64,000 nucleotides of DNA from Stratiolaelaps scimitus (lineage: Eukaryota > Arthropoda > Arachnida > Mesostigmata > Laelapidae): contig JABWDB010000014.1 in NCBI GenBank assembly GCA_019614645.1, positions 3,224,001-3,288,000 on the forward strand, in the 5' to 3' direction. Of the stretch, positions 26,200-38,597 are shown piece after piece. Position 1 is the stretch's first letter, and each line of letters opens with the position of its first letter. Below the pieces are notes generated by a model. The model ran no database searches, had not been told where the DNA came from, and saw only the letters and a list, made by a program, of their open reading frames with translations. The position numbers were made by a program, and so were the translations under genes.

Positions 26200-29100
26200 T
26201 ATATATTGCTTGCGACGTTGTGTGAACAAATAATTGGATGCGGTCAATTTAGGTCTTAAACGATACACGTTTCATGGCAATAAAATAAGAATGCTCGCAC
26301 AGAGCCATAAATTTGGCACGACTGTTTATCAGGCTCGGGTGACTGTTGTAGAGGTCCCAGGCAAACACTCAATTGGCCACTTTAGACAACGAATGTCCGA
26401 TAGCAGCTAGAGTCCACAGCCTTATTCTCTACGTTTTTATTCTACGAACATTGTTGGAGGCATTATAAAGAATGTATCTAAATGTTTGGACAATAATTAA
26501 ATACGTATGGTAGAGTTCACGAAGACAACACTGCTCAAGGCAGAGAGATAAACAGCTAAGTGAAGAAAGAAGAGGAGATCTCACAGCGATGAACCTTCTT
26601 TCTCTACCCTCAGCTCAGAGAGAAACACGCCATCCAACTGTTTAATTCAGGCCGTAGGTGTCACTTGAGCGAAACTTGAACCCGGTGATTTTTCGGGGGA
26701 TTAAGAATGATATGCCACCACATATTATATCCACGTCAGCTCTTCGATCGGAAAGACGTATGAATAAATCGAGACATTCGGCAAGAAATAAGTTTGGACA
26801 ACTCATATAGTCACTCTAGTCAATAAACGATCGTATAGTGAAGACAGACCATAACCGGTACAACAGACCGCTGTGTGGGTCGAATACCCATATAGGGCCT
26901 GTGAATAGCAGGCATCAATTGCCAACAGCTGCCATCGACGAGACAGAGCTGTGGGCGAGTTTCCTAGAGGGAATATCGTTAGAAAATTTGACGCTTCGCC
27001 TGATGCGCCGCTGTATATATGTATTTCAGTTGGCCTTCCATCACTGACGAAGCTTAAATGTATTTTCGTCCTTGCAAAGGCGTAATAACCAGCGTCATCC
27101 CTGCAGCCTGTCATCTGATTGAGGTTTAGACGTTATATCTATAAAGGACATAAGCGCAATTTGGTAAAGGAAAAGCGTCAAACAGAGTGAGCGACGCCCA
27201 GGTCACTTAGTTTAGCATCGTTGTATTGGCCTGTCGTGTGCGGCTGAAAGGCTGTTAGCCCTTCTCACATCAAACATTTCTCGGTACCGATTCGTATGGC
27301 CATATTACTACGAGGAAGGTCGGAAGGAAAATTCACGCGTTTCGGAGACTATAGTAGGCCTTGACCCTGTGACCTGCTCTCTTATCATCGCAGTAGTCAC
27401 ACACACATACACACATATATGTATTTATCGTAACTATAGATTTCTCTCGCTTTTTGACGAGTAGTAAAAAGGCGTTTTTATTCGCAGATGGACATATAAA
27501 CACGCTGGGCGAGAGAAAACCAAGGAGATTGGTCGGTCACTCTTGGATGGATGTAATTTACACAACAGTGAGGCAAGGCAGAGTGCTATATATTCCAGGG
27601 TCTTCTTGCTTCCTCGCTGGCTAGCTAGCTAGCCGATTAAGATGAGGTATGACTCTTTTACAAACTGCCGCAACACTGACCACCCGACTGTGGCAAGTGC
27701 TCCGGCACAGCGTCTTGCAGATGTGGCCTTATACCGCATTCACCCAGATAATCTGGCCAATAATTCATACAAGTAGGTGCTCTCGTATACATTCGCCCAA
27801 ACACACACACACACGCACACGGCCAAGCAGCCAGGCAGGCTAAGAAAGCTAATAAGATTATTGCGCACGCCGGCTCCCACCGGGCAAATGCACCTATCAA
27901 GAACAGCAGAAAGTGCATGGCGCATAGCGCTTTTCGTTGCTTATAGTAGCGGGTAGCGTGCCAATGAAAAAGCTATTCATGTTGCATGTGCGTCCGTCTG
28001 CGAGTGTCGTTCGACGTTTGACCGGACTAAAGATGAATATATAAGTGGTCCAGGGTGAGTAGTCGAAGCAAAATATTCATAGTATCCCTAGCCATCCGGG
28101 ATGAATTCTTAATCTCATGGTAATTGTGATTCGCCAAATCCAGCGTAGTAGCTAGTTAATGAGACGGATTATACTTTCGTTCACCACAAATTTTGGTGAG
28201 TAAAACACAATCATCGTGACGTCATCTAACTGCAATCAGAGAATGATCCTCGATCGTAGACCGTAATACAACATAATGGTGTTCCTTTTGTTTTTCGAAA
28301 GAGAGAACAAGATAGCTGCGCGCTCTGTTGAACGCATTCGCACTGACTGGCATCGGCCACTCAAGAAGACTCAGTCAAGACTTGATTGCCTGTTGTTACG
28401 GTGCGACGATTCTATGTATTGTTATATTGTCCAAATTGGCAATTTGCCTTCAAGCTGCTCCCAGTCATCGATACCATCAACGAATGATGGGAGGCTCTGT
28501 CAATTTGTGGACCTTCTTCATTACTCAGGCACATGAATCCTCGAAGCTGGTGTCAACTACTGGGTTCATCTTCGTTGTCGTCTTCACCGTATTGCGCTGT
28601 ATGTGATCTTTGCCGGAAACACCATGACCGTAGGTTCACCCGCAGGATTCCGTTCGAGCTTCGCATTTCTAATTAAGCCTCGGCGGAACGCTACGCGGTG
28701 CCATTTTGCACTGCACGACGGAGCAGGCACCTGAGACGGAGAGTGGCTCTCCGGTGACACGGTTCTATCATATGTGGCACCTTTAAGCATTGCCTATGCT
28801 TCCATGAGCAGCATCGAGTCGTAGGCCGCGTTGCTGTATACGGCCGGAAAGAGGCCGGAGACGTTTTTGCTGACGCACTTATCTACTTTCACATCATACC
28901 ACAACCGCTTCTATATGTCCTCATCACTATTTACGACGCATAATAATAATACTAATAATAATAACATTCCAAGGACAAAACAAGAAGCCCTGAAAATGCA
29001 CTTTGAATATTCTCGTCATTATGGTAATAACATCGATCCGTCTGAGAGTGCGGTTTAGCCTGCCATCACAGATATGAAGCTGAAATTCAGTGGCAACCCT

Positions 29101-29449
29101 GAGCGTCTCCTGGTGTTCTTTTTCACGACGACAGCTGACGAAACTACTGAGCCTCATTTTCTAGAGGTACCTCCAGGATGGACAGGTTCCCACAAAATGT
29201 ACCTCTCTGCCTGAACTGCGTCTACACATAAGCAATAAGCGCTTGGTCTCTCTTTATGCCAGGTACAGGTGTCAGCTGTAAGATGATAGAGCTGATGATC
29301 TGCTAGGTAATTCTGTCCAATGCCGAGTTGCAACAACTGACTGTCCTCACGACATCCCGGTTGTTAGAAGGGGCGCTGCACTATGGACAGTCCCCTTAGT
29401 TTCTCGAATATAAATATTTTGAAATCATCCCACTACTCTGCCAGTTCTG

Positions 29450-29690
29450 CCGTCCATGGGAATAGGACCGCGCATGTTTAGATGGATTTTCAGAGATAGG
29501 GATCTTGTAGTGAAGGTCGACGGTTCATTCTACAGGCCTGGTAATGCAAGCACCGGCTATTCCCAACAAACAGTTCTGGGGCAATGTTCTCTATATGCTG
29601 TTCATAAACTCGATGACGAAAACTGCTCTCAGAAAAACCATCCAGCACTACGTCTATGCAGATGACGTGAAGGCTTCTCCCTTCAGTGAC
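29450..29690 (+). mobile_element. Short non-LTR retrotransposon fragment (RT palm region)
   Basis: The plus strand reads GIGPRMFRWIFRDRDLVVKV, then an insertion with degenerate SQQTVLG (the PQGSVLG motif). A frame change follows, then LYMLFINSM and YVYADDVKASPFSD, with YADD at 29655-29666. The order and spacing match the palm domain of CR1/Jockey/I-type reverse transcriptases, where YADD carries the catalytic aspartates. Only about 80 codons survive, with at least one frameshift between the two motifs and a stop soon after YADD. Orientation is opposite to the longer element near 51-52 kb, and it is clearly a different copy. Confidence 0.78.
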
Positions 29691-30516
29691 ATTCAGTGAC
29701 CACGCCAAATTTGTTGTCACGTTCTCTTGTATTCCGCTGCTGTGTCCTACGTTCGTTCGTCCTCATGTCCCCATCGTTATACGTCACGCCGTATGGATCA
29801 CACGTCGTTCCTCTGTTTATGTACGTACATATGCCTGTACCATATAGAACCCGAAAAAAATGTTGGAGCAGCCCCTGCGAAACGTGTACAAGAGATCCCT
29901 CAGAGGGGTGTACACTTGTCAGACATTCAGTAGGAATGTGCTCACAGAGGCCAAGAATGAAAATTGCCGATGCAGGGCTGCTTAGAAGGATCCTGAGAAA
30001 TTAATCAATGTTTGTCGATACTAATAGCAATGACATTCCAAGGACAATCCCAAGGTATTCAATGTAGATCACTCCGTAATGAGGGTGAACTATTATTATT
30101 ATTATTTTTATTCATACTTTCGCCGTTAATGTCATCATACTCATTAAAGTATCATTGTCATACCCACCCCGGATCGGACAAGTCGTTTCGGAACATTCTG
30201 TTATATCGATATGTTGCTTTTATGAGTCGAAATAGTGTTATGTTCATGTTTACTTTTCTTGATCTGCGTGTGTGTGTGTGTATTGTTGAGTAGTGGTTCG
30301 ATGTCGGTCTAAGCTGCGGTGCTTTGCCGATAAATAATTTCATCTTCTTTGCTATTCTTGTGGTGAGGGAAAACCAAGCTATATGGTGTGTTGTGCACTG
30401 TTCGCCTATGTATTGCTTGCTGATTCTTTGTATCCAGTAATTGTAGCACACTTGTACTTCTGCAGTTTTAACACAGAGTTCGATTATAGAATTCAATAAG
30501 TTGTTGCTTTCTTTAG

Positions 30517-30665
30517 ATGTGGATCCTGTGGCGATAGTTACTGGACTTGTGACGAAAGCGGTTTTTTTTTGTTATGTCAAACTCTCTCGTAGCCGGGCTA
30601 TGATGGAGTGGACCTTTTGTGAACTTTGCCTGCGGCTGGGTATCCCTAACGTTACAGGAGTGCCT
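30517..30665 (+). CDS. Candidate internal exon (acceptor and donor present)
   Basis: An acceptor-like tract (TTGTTGCTTTCTTTAG) precedes 30517, and GTGAGT begins at 30666. The open frame between them is about 49 codons and hydrophobic-rich, reading VDPVAIVTGLVTKAVFF early on and LRLGIPNVTGVP just before the donor. An internal T-run inside the putative exon argues against it, and I recognise no family. Splice-site geometry is the only support. Confidence 0.15.
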
Positions 30666-31065
30666 GTGAGTCCTTATATATTTGTTGATGACCACTGCGA
30701 CTGGGAGTGCCTCTCAAGGGACTAGCGGTCTCGCCACAGTCATGATTGCTACAAGATCGTTGTCAGAAGGTTACCCTGAATGGCCCCGTAGACCGAAGGG
30801 ACCGAATCAGCTCCCGCGGGGACAACATCCGGTTATGTCAAATCCTTGAAGATGTAGTACGGGACGACTTGGCTCGGCGACCGAGATAGTGGTCGACTGT
30901 CTTTGCTGTTTTTTCTGTATGAAGATCCTTCGACTTCGGGCCACTGCCCTATGCAGTGCAGAGGACTAATCGTCAGTAAGATCGTTACTATTACTACCAC
31001 CGTCGCTGGCAATGCGCAAACACAGGGGGACTTATTCTCAGCGATATTGGCTGTATTGCCTTAAT

Positions 31066-31086
31066 CGTAGTAGTAGTAGTAGTAGT
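31066..31086. repeat. (GTA)n trinucleotide repeat
   Basis: About seven GTA units in non-coding sequence. Confidence 0.85.
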
Positions 31087-31444
31087 ATAATATTTGTGGT
31101 ATCGTATTAATCAAATTGTTATGGATACAGGAACACATACAAGGAGTACGTACCTTCGTTTTGCTGGAATTAACGGGAAAAAACGTGGCAAAATGTGGCA
31201 GAGATACAATTGGTAACAACATGCCTATACGCGTTTGATATGTATAAAATACAGCTGTTGCCGGTAACTCGATATCTACAGTGTCGAACTGTGTCAATTT
31301 CTAGGAGAGACACCGTGTGAGAATGTGAGGGTACTAAATCTCATATGAATAGTCTGCATAACGAACCCATGCGATGTAACAACATCGCTGAAAAGAAGGC
31401 GTTCTTTTTCTCCATGAGGACGTCGTTCAAGGTGCATGTCTCTG

Positions 31445-31447
<3 letters not shown>

Positions 31448-31493
<46 letters not shown>
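31448..31493. repeat. (TA)n microsatellite with one TG interruption
   Basis: TA array of about 46 bp broken once by TG, about 400 bp from the family B palindrome. Confidence 0.95.
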
Positions 31494-31904
31494 GCAATTG
31501 ACAATGCACGAGTTTGCTGCCGAGTCCGAGTGAGGGATGAAGTTATTTACGATCGAAGCATAGGATAGTGCTGGAAGGGTACTGGTCGAAGGTGAGGCTT
31601 GTTTAGGCTCTGTCCATTTTAAATCTCTAGAGACGGTTCCGCGGTTCAACGCGTAATGAAGGGGCCTGTGTGGACGACATCCCAGATAGCAATCACAATG
31701 TAGCAAACTCTCGTGGGCTGACAGGACAACAGCGTCTGTACGTCTTACTTACGATCTAAACTTCACTCGTTATCACCTTAGGACATGTATTATATAACGC
31801 AGATAGACAAGCACCCCATATTGGGGCTAGTTGTCCAGTTGCCAACGATGCATATATATATATATATACATTCAAACTGAGATTATTTATGAAACCCCAG
31901 TTTG

Positions 31905-31944
31905 GCAATGCTTAAGTTCTCATATAAGAGAACTTGAGCATTGC
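31905..31944. repeat. Palindrome made of two inverted family B SINE tails
   Basis: The 17-nt arm GCAATGCTTAAGTTCTC (31905-31921) faces GAGAACTTGAGCATTGC (31928-31944) across a 6-nt loop, with one mismatch. Each arm is the conserved tail motif of SINE family B (compare 47560-47573 and 50745-50760). This suggests a head-to-head insertion or snap-back copy rather than a chance hairpin. Confidence 0.7.
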
Positions 31945-33747
31945 AAAAGAGAGAAGAAGAAGATATAAGAGAACTCTCATATTGAGTTGTAAAGAATAAT
32001 CTTTACGCGAGGTTTATCGCCAATATATATATATTTCTAGAAATTCCTCAAACAATGAAAAGCTGTGATTTATCATTTTTGTTACTAACGTAATTGCTCA
32101 AACGAAGCGACGAGCCTATGTTACGAAGTCACGAACGTCCTCTCCGTAATCGTTTATTCTCGTGATCAAATTCACAGGGTTCTCTCGATATTGTAGCCAT
32201 TCTGGTTCTGCTATATTTTACGAACAAAAAAGGTGCCCCGGATAAGAGGACCATTCGCATTTCTGCCCAAAGAGGCGTTCGTTCACAATACGCCGGCTTC
32301 CTTCCAAATGCATGAGGCAACCTGCCTTTGCCAGCATTACACCCTCCTTACAGGTCCGAAAAACTGCCACTCGCATTGCCAACAGGGCTTCGATTACGGC
32401 TGTCTGCTCACGTAGGACTGCCTAGCTAGTGGGTGTCACCCAGTGAGGATAGCTCACAGACGCATATATTTCTCTCTCTCTCTCGTTCTATCCGTTCAGT
32501 TGAAATGCCGATCGGCCTCAGTCTCGGCGCTGTGACGCAGCTGAAAACAGCTGTTCCTCGAACTCTATATTCCCAAAGGAAGACAGGAGACGAAAGCGAC
32601 GAGAAGGGATGAGAGAATAGAACATCCAATAGGCATCAATATATATAATAGCTATCGATGCTACACTCTACGGTGCTGTTGCTAAGCGCACCGCCACAGC
32701 TAAAATGTACGCGTGTTGCATTGCATTAACAAGTAACTCGTTGCCGTTCGTTCATACGTCTGTACAGGAATAGAGGATACGGAAGTGCTCTCACTTCGGC
32801 TTTTAGCTCGTTCGATAGAAGAGACTTTTAGCTCGTTGCTCGTCGCTCAAAGACTCCCCGTGTCAATTTATATTGATTCGATTTTTGCGGATGCAACAAA
32901 AACTCAGGTGAGTAACGCAGTGACCATGATAAAGTATTCGGGCTGACTCTCCGCCAACATTTAATGTACATGGTGTTGCTTCTGCTGTGCTTCGTAAGAA
33001 TGCTGTGCATCTATATCCGTTGTAGCAGACCGCTCGATATCATGCCATACTGCTCATCATTCACGTGATAGAATATTTTATATCGAACTGGGTCAATGTA
33101 TGCCCCAAAGCAACAGGCTGCAACCGTGATCCCACTTCCAAGCGAGTCCTAATATGCCACGTAGCACTCAATTTCAGCTCAAGTCCAATACCCTATTCTG
33201 TAGGTACCCTTCACTTGGAGACGTCGGATAAAAACCGAGTGCAATAGAACACATCTCATTATCACTTCCGTTATCAGCAACGAGTGTGCACCACCATCGC
33301 AAACGATAAGACGAGGCACTAATTACGAGTTATTCGTCGTTTCGAGCCAGCCACTCATAATGGTGCTTCACTACACCGATTAATCAAGGCAGCAACATTT
33401 CACTAATTATTAGTACAACGTCAAATCATCATCAGTCGGTTATGCTGACATCTTCGGGATGTGTGTTCATCAAAATGCGTTATTTCAAAGCACCCAGGCA
33501 ATAGCAGGCGATAGCATTTCGAATACAGTTAAAACAAAGTCATGCATTGATTGGGCGTCCTGCCATCGTTATCGCCGATGCTGACGACGAGAATCGAGTG
33601 CCGCTGTTATTTTCGCCACTCCACAATTTCTGTCCATTTGTTTCCTCGTTCAATCAGTCAATAAATCAGTCGATCGCCAAGTGCATCGTTGCACGAAGTG
33701 GACCATGAATCTATAGCCATTTTCTCTTGTTCTGATTCCCTATCGTT

Positions 33748-33943
33748 ATGGTAATATTACTGTGAGGATCTGTCGGAACTCTTTTCGTTATGTTTTCAAG
33801 CATGTCGTACTTGGCAAGAATTCACAGATGAAGAAAGATGATAAGGAACTCGAAAGATTCTTCGAGTCTGGCAGGATTTGATCCCGAACCATATGTCCCT
33901 GTCTAGCAATCGAAGACGCTCACCAGTAGGCCGTCAATGGCAC
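33748..33943 (-). repeat. tRNA-derived SINE, family A copy
   Basis: This copy aligns with 48974-49201 over its body (CAGATGAAGAAAGATGATAA) and head, with the B box as GGATCAAATCC and the conserved GGTGAGCGTCTT segment after the A box. It has diverged by many substitutions, including in the A box, so it is unlikely to be transcriptionally active. Confidence 0.75.
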
Positions 33944-35767
33944 AGTAAGGGGATGTCCATATACTGCACCGCGGTATCATCGTCCACTCTCTCTCTCTAT
34001 CTCTTTCTCTCTCTTTCTGCGGTGATTTCTCTACTGTTAGCACCCGACCTCGGCATTAGTAGTAGTGATAAAGCTACGCAGCGGCCGTTCTGCAATGGCA
34101 AGCCAGCATAGGGTCAGCTAAGATACAAAGACATGTAGTACCAACTAGTTCTAGTAGTATGTTTGAATCAATGTTTATACTAGTTATAGTACTAGCAATT
34201 ATAGTGACCGTAGGACCTGCGATAGCCGAGCGTCAGCTATAGAACGGAGACAGCAGTGGGTCGAAGGCGGAAAAATCGATTTTTTTAGTGGTCGTAATGG
34301 TATGGGTGATGGCATAGCACTTCTAACACGTTGTGGGTGTGGTAGACAAGTCCATTGAACCAGTGCAAACCCGGTCTCTAACAAGTCGCCGAAATAGCTA
34401 AACAACGTAGGCTGAAACCAACCAACAGACCAACTCCTCAGCCAGTCCTGACCGAGGACCTATAATATGTATACGACGAAATTGGTAGGCCCCGACGCCG
34501 CATGTGTACGACAGCAGGACACGTAGGGTCCAGACAAGCCTGCTTTGGTTGTGAGACGCCTCGTCCCTGGCCTTCTTCAGGCCAAACGAAACGAGACGAG
34601 CGAAGCTAGGATGAAATACAGGTCGTGGGAGGGGCCGAACGAAACAGGCCCAGCGGAACTTGTCATTCATTGTCCGTAGGCGAACAAAAAAACATGGATG
34701 GATGACCGAGGACAGAGGCCCCACAAAAGCGGCCCAGGGCCACAGTAACTGCTCGGCGAACGAAGCGGATTAAATAGCTACCAGTAGAAAACGCAGCTGC
34801 TAGTTCGTTGGCAGGCCAGTGGAACGCAGGAAGGCCTTCGGGGACAACGCACTGGCTATGATCAAGTTCAGATTACTCTGGAAGAAAGTGGAGCATCTTT
34901 TTTCAATCCAGCTTGCCCAGTGAACGTCGACGAGGATAGGCATTTGTACGTTGGCATTCTAATAATATGGCATTCGATTTATTTTTCGTATGTCCTAACG
35001 AGAATATGATAGTTATGAGGGCATTTATATACAGATACTAGAAGATCTCTGAGCCGAAAGGTGGTGGCTTTTCAAAACAGAAATCACGGTACCAATTATA
35101 CATATATATGTATATATATATAATATTTGGCTTCAAAACGCGCTCGTTGGTACTGTTTTTATGGTTCGTATACAATTCAGAGCCTTATGGTTGTAATGAT
35201 GATTTTCCCTTAGAACAAAAATACTTTTACCTAGTGGTGTGCTTTCTTAAATGCAACTTCCAGCATCATTACACCATTATATGAAATGCCAATAGCTTCG
35301 AAAATATACATAATACAGAGAATTTTTTTTACGATGCGCGCATAACTGGTACTTGTGTCCACGGCAGAGTTGCTTGCTTAAAGGAGTCCCTCGTAATGAA
35401 CCAATGCTAGCTGTGAGTCCGCCTGGAAAATTTATTTTAGAGTTGCTTGCTTCATTTGTTCATTTGCTAGAGGCTGAGATGTCTGTGTGTTCGCACCTTC
35501 CTGTCCAATCTCTTACTTAATTTCCGTTTAATTGTCCGCCCAGCTCAATGTACGTTGTACACCGAAGACAGGAACAGGGTCCCTCTACGCGTAGCATAGC
35601 TCTGCCAGCTTTTTTGTATCAAGCAACAAACATCCCATGCGAAACGAACTAAGCGTAGCGTTTCTGTCCCATGAAAATGTTCACACATCCTTCGGTCTCT
35701 AGGCTGTTTTTCTACGGCATAGAAATCTAAGACACCCTACACCAGTCAAATTTGAACGTTTTTTTTG

Positions 35768-35905
35768 AGATGATCCTCAGCCGTTTCCCTATGTGACAGG
35801 CCTCGGATCTGAAAATTTAGGTATTAAAACGAAGGCATGTCGGGGCCCCTCGCTGCCTTATTTTTTAGCCGTGTCGTACCTGGCAAGAATAGATAAAGAA
35901 AGCCT
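35768..35905 (-). repeat. tRNA-derived SINE, family A, copy lacking its tRNA head
   Basis: The body aligns with 48974-49130: CCTATGTGACAGGCCTC, then TGTCGGGGCCCCT, then TCGTACCTGGCAAGAAT and AGATAAAGAAAG. The match stops at about 35905 before the Pol III boxes, as expected for a 5'-truncated copy. Confidence 0.7.
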
Positions 35906-36131
35906 TATCACACAAGCCGGTTATGCTCGTAGTAGCCGTTTAGTACCAGCGATCAGCAGGTATCTTCTCTACAGCGACATATCGACGTTTGGACAACCTA
36001 AGAAAGCAAATACATAAATAAATATATCATGACTTGCTATCCTCGACTTTGTCACAATGATCATTATTACTACGACGATTTCTACCTATATTTCTATATA
36101 TAAATGTGTTTTATATATGTATGATACTCAC

Positions 36132-36247
36132 TCGTCGCATGCGGCGGACACCGTGATTCGCTGTAGCATGGCCTCCTGCCGAAGCTGCATTACTCTCTTC
36201 TGCATCGCAATTGTCTGTGAGATCTGAGACTGGATCGCTGTGGCCAT
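36132..36247 (-). CDS. Heterotrimeric G-protein gamma subunit, first coding exon
   Basis: This 116-nt exon encodes 38 residues plus two bases of the next codon. ATG (36245-36247) follows directly after a good acceptor: a pyrimidine-rich tract ending TTCGCAG. The exon ends at a GTGAGT donor (36126-36131). The peptide begins MATAIQSQISQTIAMQ and continues KRVMQLRQEAMLQRITVSAA before the splice. It matches the N-terminal coiled-coil helix of G-gamma proteins: the spacing of Val, Gln-Leu, Glu-Ala, Arg-Ile, Val-Ser and Ala-Ala fits the pattern shared by vertebrate GNG proteins and fly G-gamma 1. That helix pairs with the N-terminus of G-beta; the dimer is membrane-anchored through a prenylated C-terminal CAAX box and signals below GPCRs. 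Family members are about 70 residues and commonly split across two coding exons near this point. A visual search for the C-terminal exon (Asn-Pro-Phe/Trp motif plus CAAX) at lower coordinates found nothing convincing. Any 5'UTR exon would lie above 36247. The main alternative is a different coiled-coil protein. Confidence 0.75.
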
Positions 36248-36549
36248 CTGCGAACGATGACAGAGACGAATGACGGAAATATAACCCAGTCGAGCGAATT
36301 TAATGGGCATTGCAAAAGAAGTCTAAACTCAAAAACACACAAATGTTTCGGCAATCGACAATCGATTGATGTTCAAATGCAAAGCTTTCAACGAATGGTC
36401 AAACATATCGCATGTATATACGCGCTAACGTTGAAAGCTGACGAACACCGCCGCGTGCAAACCTTAACTCGCTATGTGCTGGCTGGTAGCGTTAACGAGA
36501 AGTGGATGAGATTCGCATAGCAACACGCTGAAGCCCTCAAATACCAGGT

Positions 36550-38110
36550 TCGCCTGGCTGAGATTCGTATTTTCGCATTCAAACGACGAATGGTGTCAGC
36601 ACCCGAAGTGAAGCATCGCTCGACTAACGGAGAAATTGCCAAGCATTGCCAATCGCGCGTAAGTTGTACGCGTTGTGTCGTTATCTCGCCGAAGATTGAA
36701 TCATGCAAAACGAAAGAGCCCAAGGCGATGTCAGGCCGAGTTACGGCCAATATACTGTTCGGCATGCACAGTTCCAAACAGATGTTCACAGACAGCCACG
36801 CCCCAACCCCAAACAAGCAACCAACGAACGAACGAAGTACGACAACACGCGACCCCCCGCTCACTGTGCGTTCTGTCGCCACCGATCCAGGGTACGATTT
36901 GTGCTTGGTTGCAAGGGACGCACAGAGGGAAAATGACATCGACGAATCGTCTAGTGAACATCCCATCCCTGCTCGATATATGTGTCTTTGGCAGAGATAT
37001 CTGTACAGTTAGCCATGGGCACATTCATTAATGGTAGAAAAACAAAGGGTGGAAATTCATACTTTTGTTTATTGTACACGTACGAAGTCGTTCCAGCTCG
37101 AAACATTGTCACTGCCCACTTTAATTATCACAGCTTAGCTCCCGATACCCGTACCAGCATCTTCGTCTTGTGTTCGACCCGGTCGTTGCTTTGATATGGT
37201 CAATAAGCCTTTACACTTTGATGGCAGAGGAATAGCATTACGGAGAGGATATGCGATAAGAGAAATTTCTGCCCTCGCCAAAAGGACAAAAGTTCGACAA
37301 ACAGCTAAATAATAGCGAATATTTTAACAACCCTGCATGGAGGCCTCGTGTGTTACTGTACGTTAGTACAACACGGAAGAATTTCGTGTCCTCATACAAC
37401 CAGTAATATTAGTATTGCCCGTTGTGCCATTAATTAACGCTCATATTGGGCGTTGAAGGTTGAGTGCTGCCGTCAGTGAATGCGTGCGTGCTACGTCCGT
37501 CCTCGCTGATGGTTACCCGATGTGCCGCAAATAAGTGCAAAGGCAGTCAGTCTTTATACCTCTGCGGTGCGCCTGCCTGCTCCCCTTCGATGTTTGTCTG
37601 CTAGCCCCCCGCCTAGCTGACAGCAAGCATTCTCTGTGCGCTCTCCTAGTTCGTTCACTCGTTGCCTCAATATAGAGTTGCGACGCCGCAGCGAGCGTCT
37701 CCCAGCCGAGTGAGAGAGTGCATAGGCTCGTCGGACCGAATTGAGGCGCTAATCCTCCTAGGCCCGGCGAGTGCGGCTGGCGAGCTCGTCCCTTTCCGCC
37801 GGACCTTGCGGGACCCCTTATGCCTCGGCATCCCCATACCACATCCCTCTGCGTCCCAGAGCACATCGCTCCACATCCGTATCACACAAGGACCCGGACC
37901 AGTTCGAGTGCAAACGAAAAGCAAACCTACCCGTTGCAACCAACTCCAAGACCTTTCCGTTCGTTGCCGCCAAGTCCCGCTTGATATATATCGTCCAGCC
38001 GGTGGGAATCGGCTCAACTGGCGATTCACTGTTCGAAACTGCGGCTGACGGTTCGGCAGAGGTGTGTGGTCACAGTTTTGACTGTATGTACCGGCCAACC
38101 CAACTCACTG
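36550..38110. other. GC-rich, CpG-dense block upstream of the G-gamma exon
   Basis: GC and CpG rise relative to flanks, and several frames on both strands are open over 300-400 bases at once, as expected where stop codons are depleted by base composition. It lies on the 5' side of the G-gamma first coding exon, so it could hold a 5'UTR exon or promoter of that gene; this is inference from position only. A 119-codon plus-strand frame at 37771-38130 has reasonable composition but no splice support. Confidence 0.35.
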
Positions 38111-38597
38111 CATCCGTCTCGAAGCGCTGAGTCCCCTGAAATCGTCCATGGATATCAATCCATGGGTGGAAAAGTCGTACGGACGACCTTTGCTGGAAAA
38201 CTGAGCCAGCGTCTGTTTGAGAGACGTCGACGGTGAGGGCAGCTGGCGGCCTGGCTTAGGCTACCTCAACTCCAACTCGAATTCGTACCCTCAGCAATGT
38301 GGCGACACAATTACATTTCCAGGCCTGAAGTACTATCCTCTTTTATAAATCGTATTGAATCGTATACGATAGCACCCTTGGATGTCAGCTGTAGCTGACG
38401 AGAGTCAAACGTTATCGAAATACAAGAGCACATACTGCTCAAGTTGAATCATCGAATCCGAGGGTGTCTCGACTGAACACAGTGGTAAACTAAACCACTA
38501 TGGTCTGTAACCGTAGGGCGTTTCTTGAAAGAGAACCGATTCAGGCATACAGAATATCTTTATTAGGTGATATAATACCTCCCCGCGTCCCCGTGAT

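Larger units (their letters stand above)
21691..29449. other. Non-coding stretch
   Basis: It contains the partial SINE C copy, the longest TA array, AC-rich tracts at about 27400 and 27798-27820, and a GCTA run near 27607-27622. A pyrimidine-rich acceptor-like tract at about 22660-22695 is followed after 16 bases by a GTGAGT, too short for a convincing exon. An 88-codon plus-strand frame at 22385-22651 is unassigned. Confidence 0.55.
29691..36131. other. Non-coding stretch, probably intron downstream of the G-gamma exon
   Basis: It holds SINE A copies (33748, 35768), the SINE B palindrome, TA and GTA repeats, and the weak candidate exon at 30517-30665. At 32838-32909 a segment after a CTTTTAG acceptor-like site ends at a good CTCAG/GTGAGT donor on the plus strand. 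Two frames are open there and the acceptor is poor, so no exon is called. Confidence 0.5.

Noticed and set aside
26086..26268. ORFs made of Tyr-Ile repeats here and at about 9.1, 9.5, 10.9, 12.5, 31.4, 42.1 and 48.2 kb
   Set aside because: They are translations of (TA)n microsatellites.
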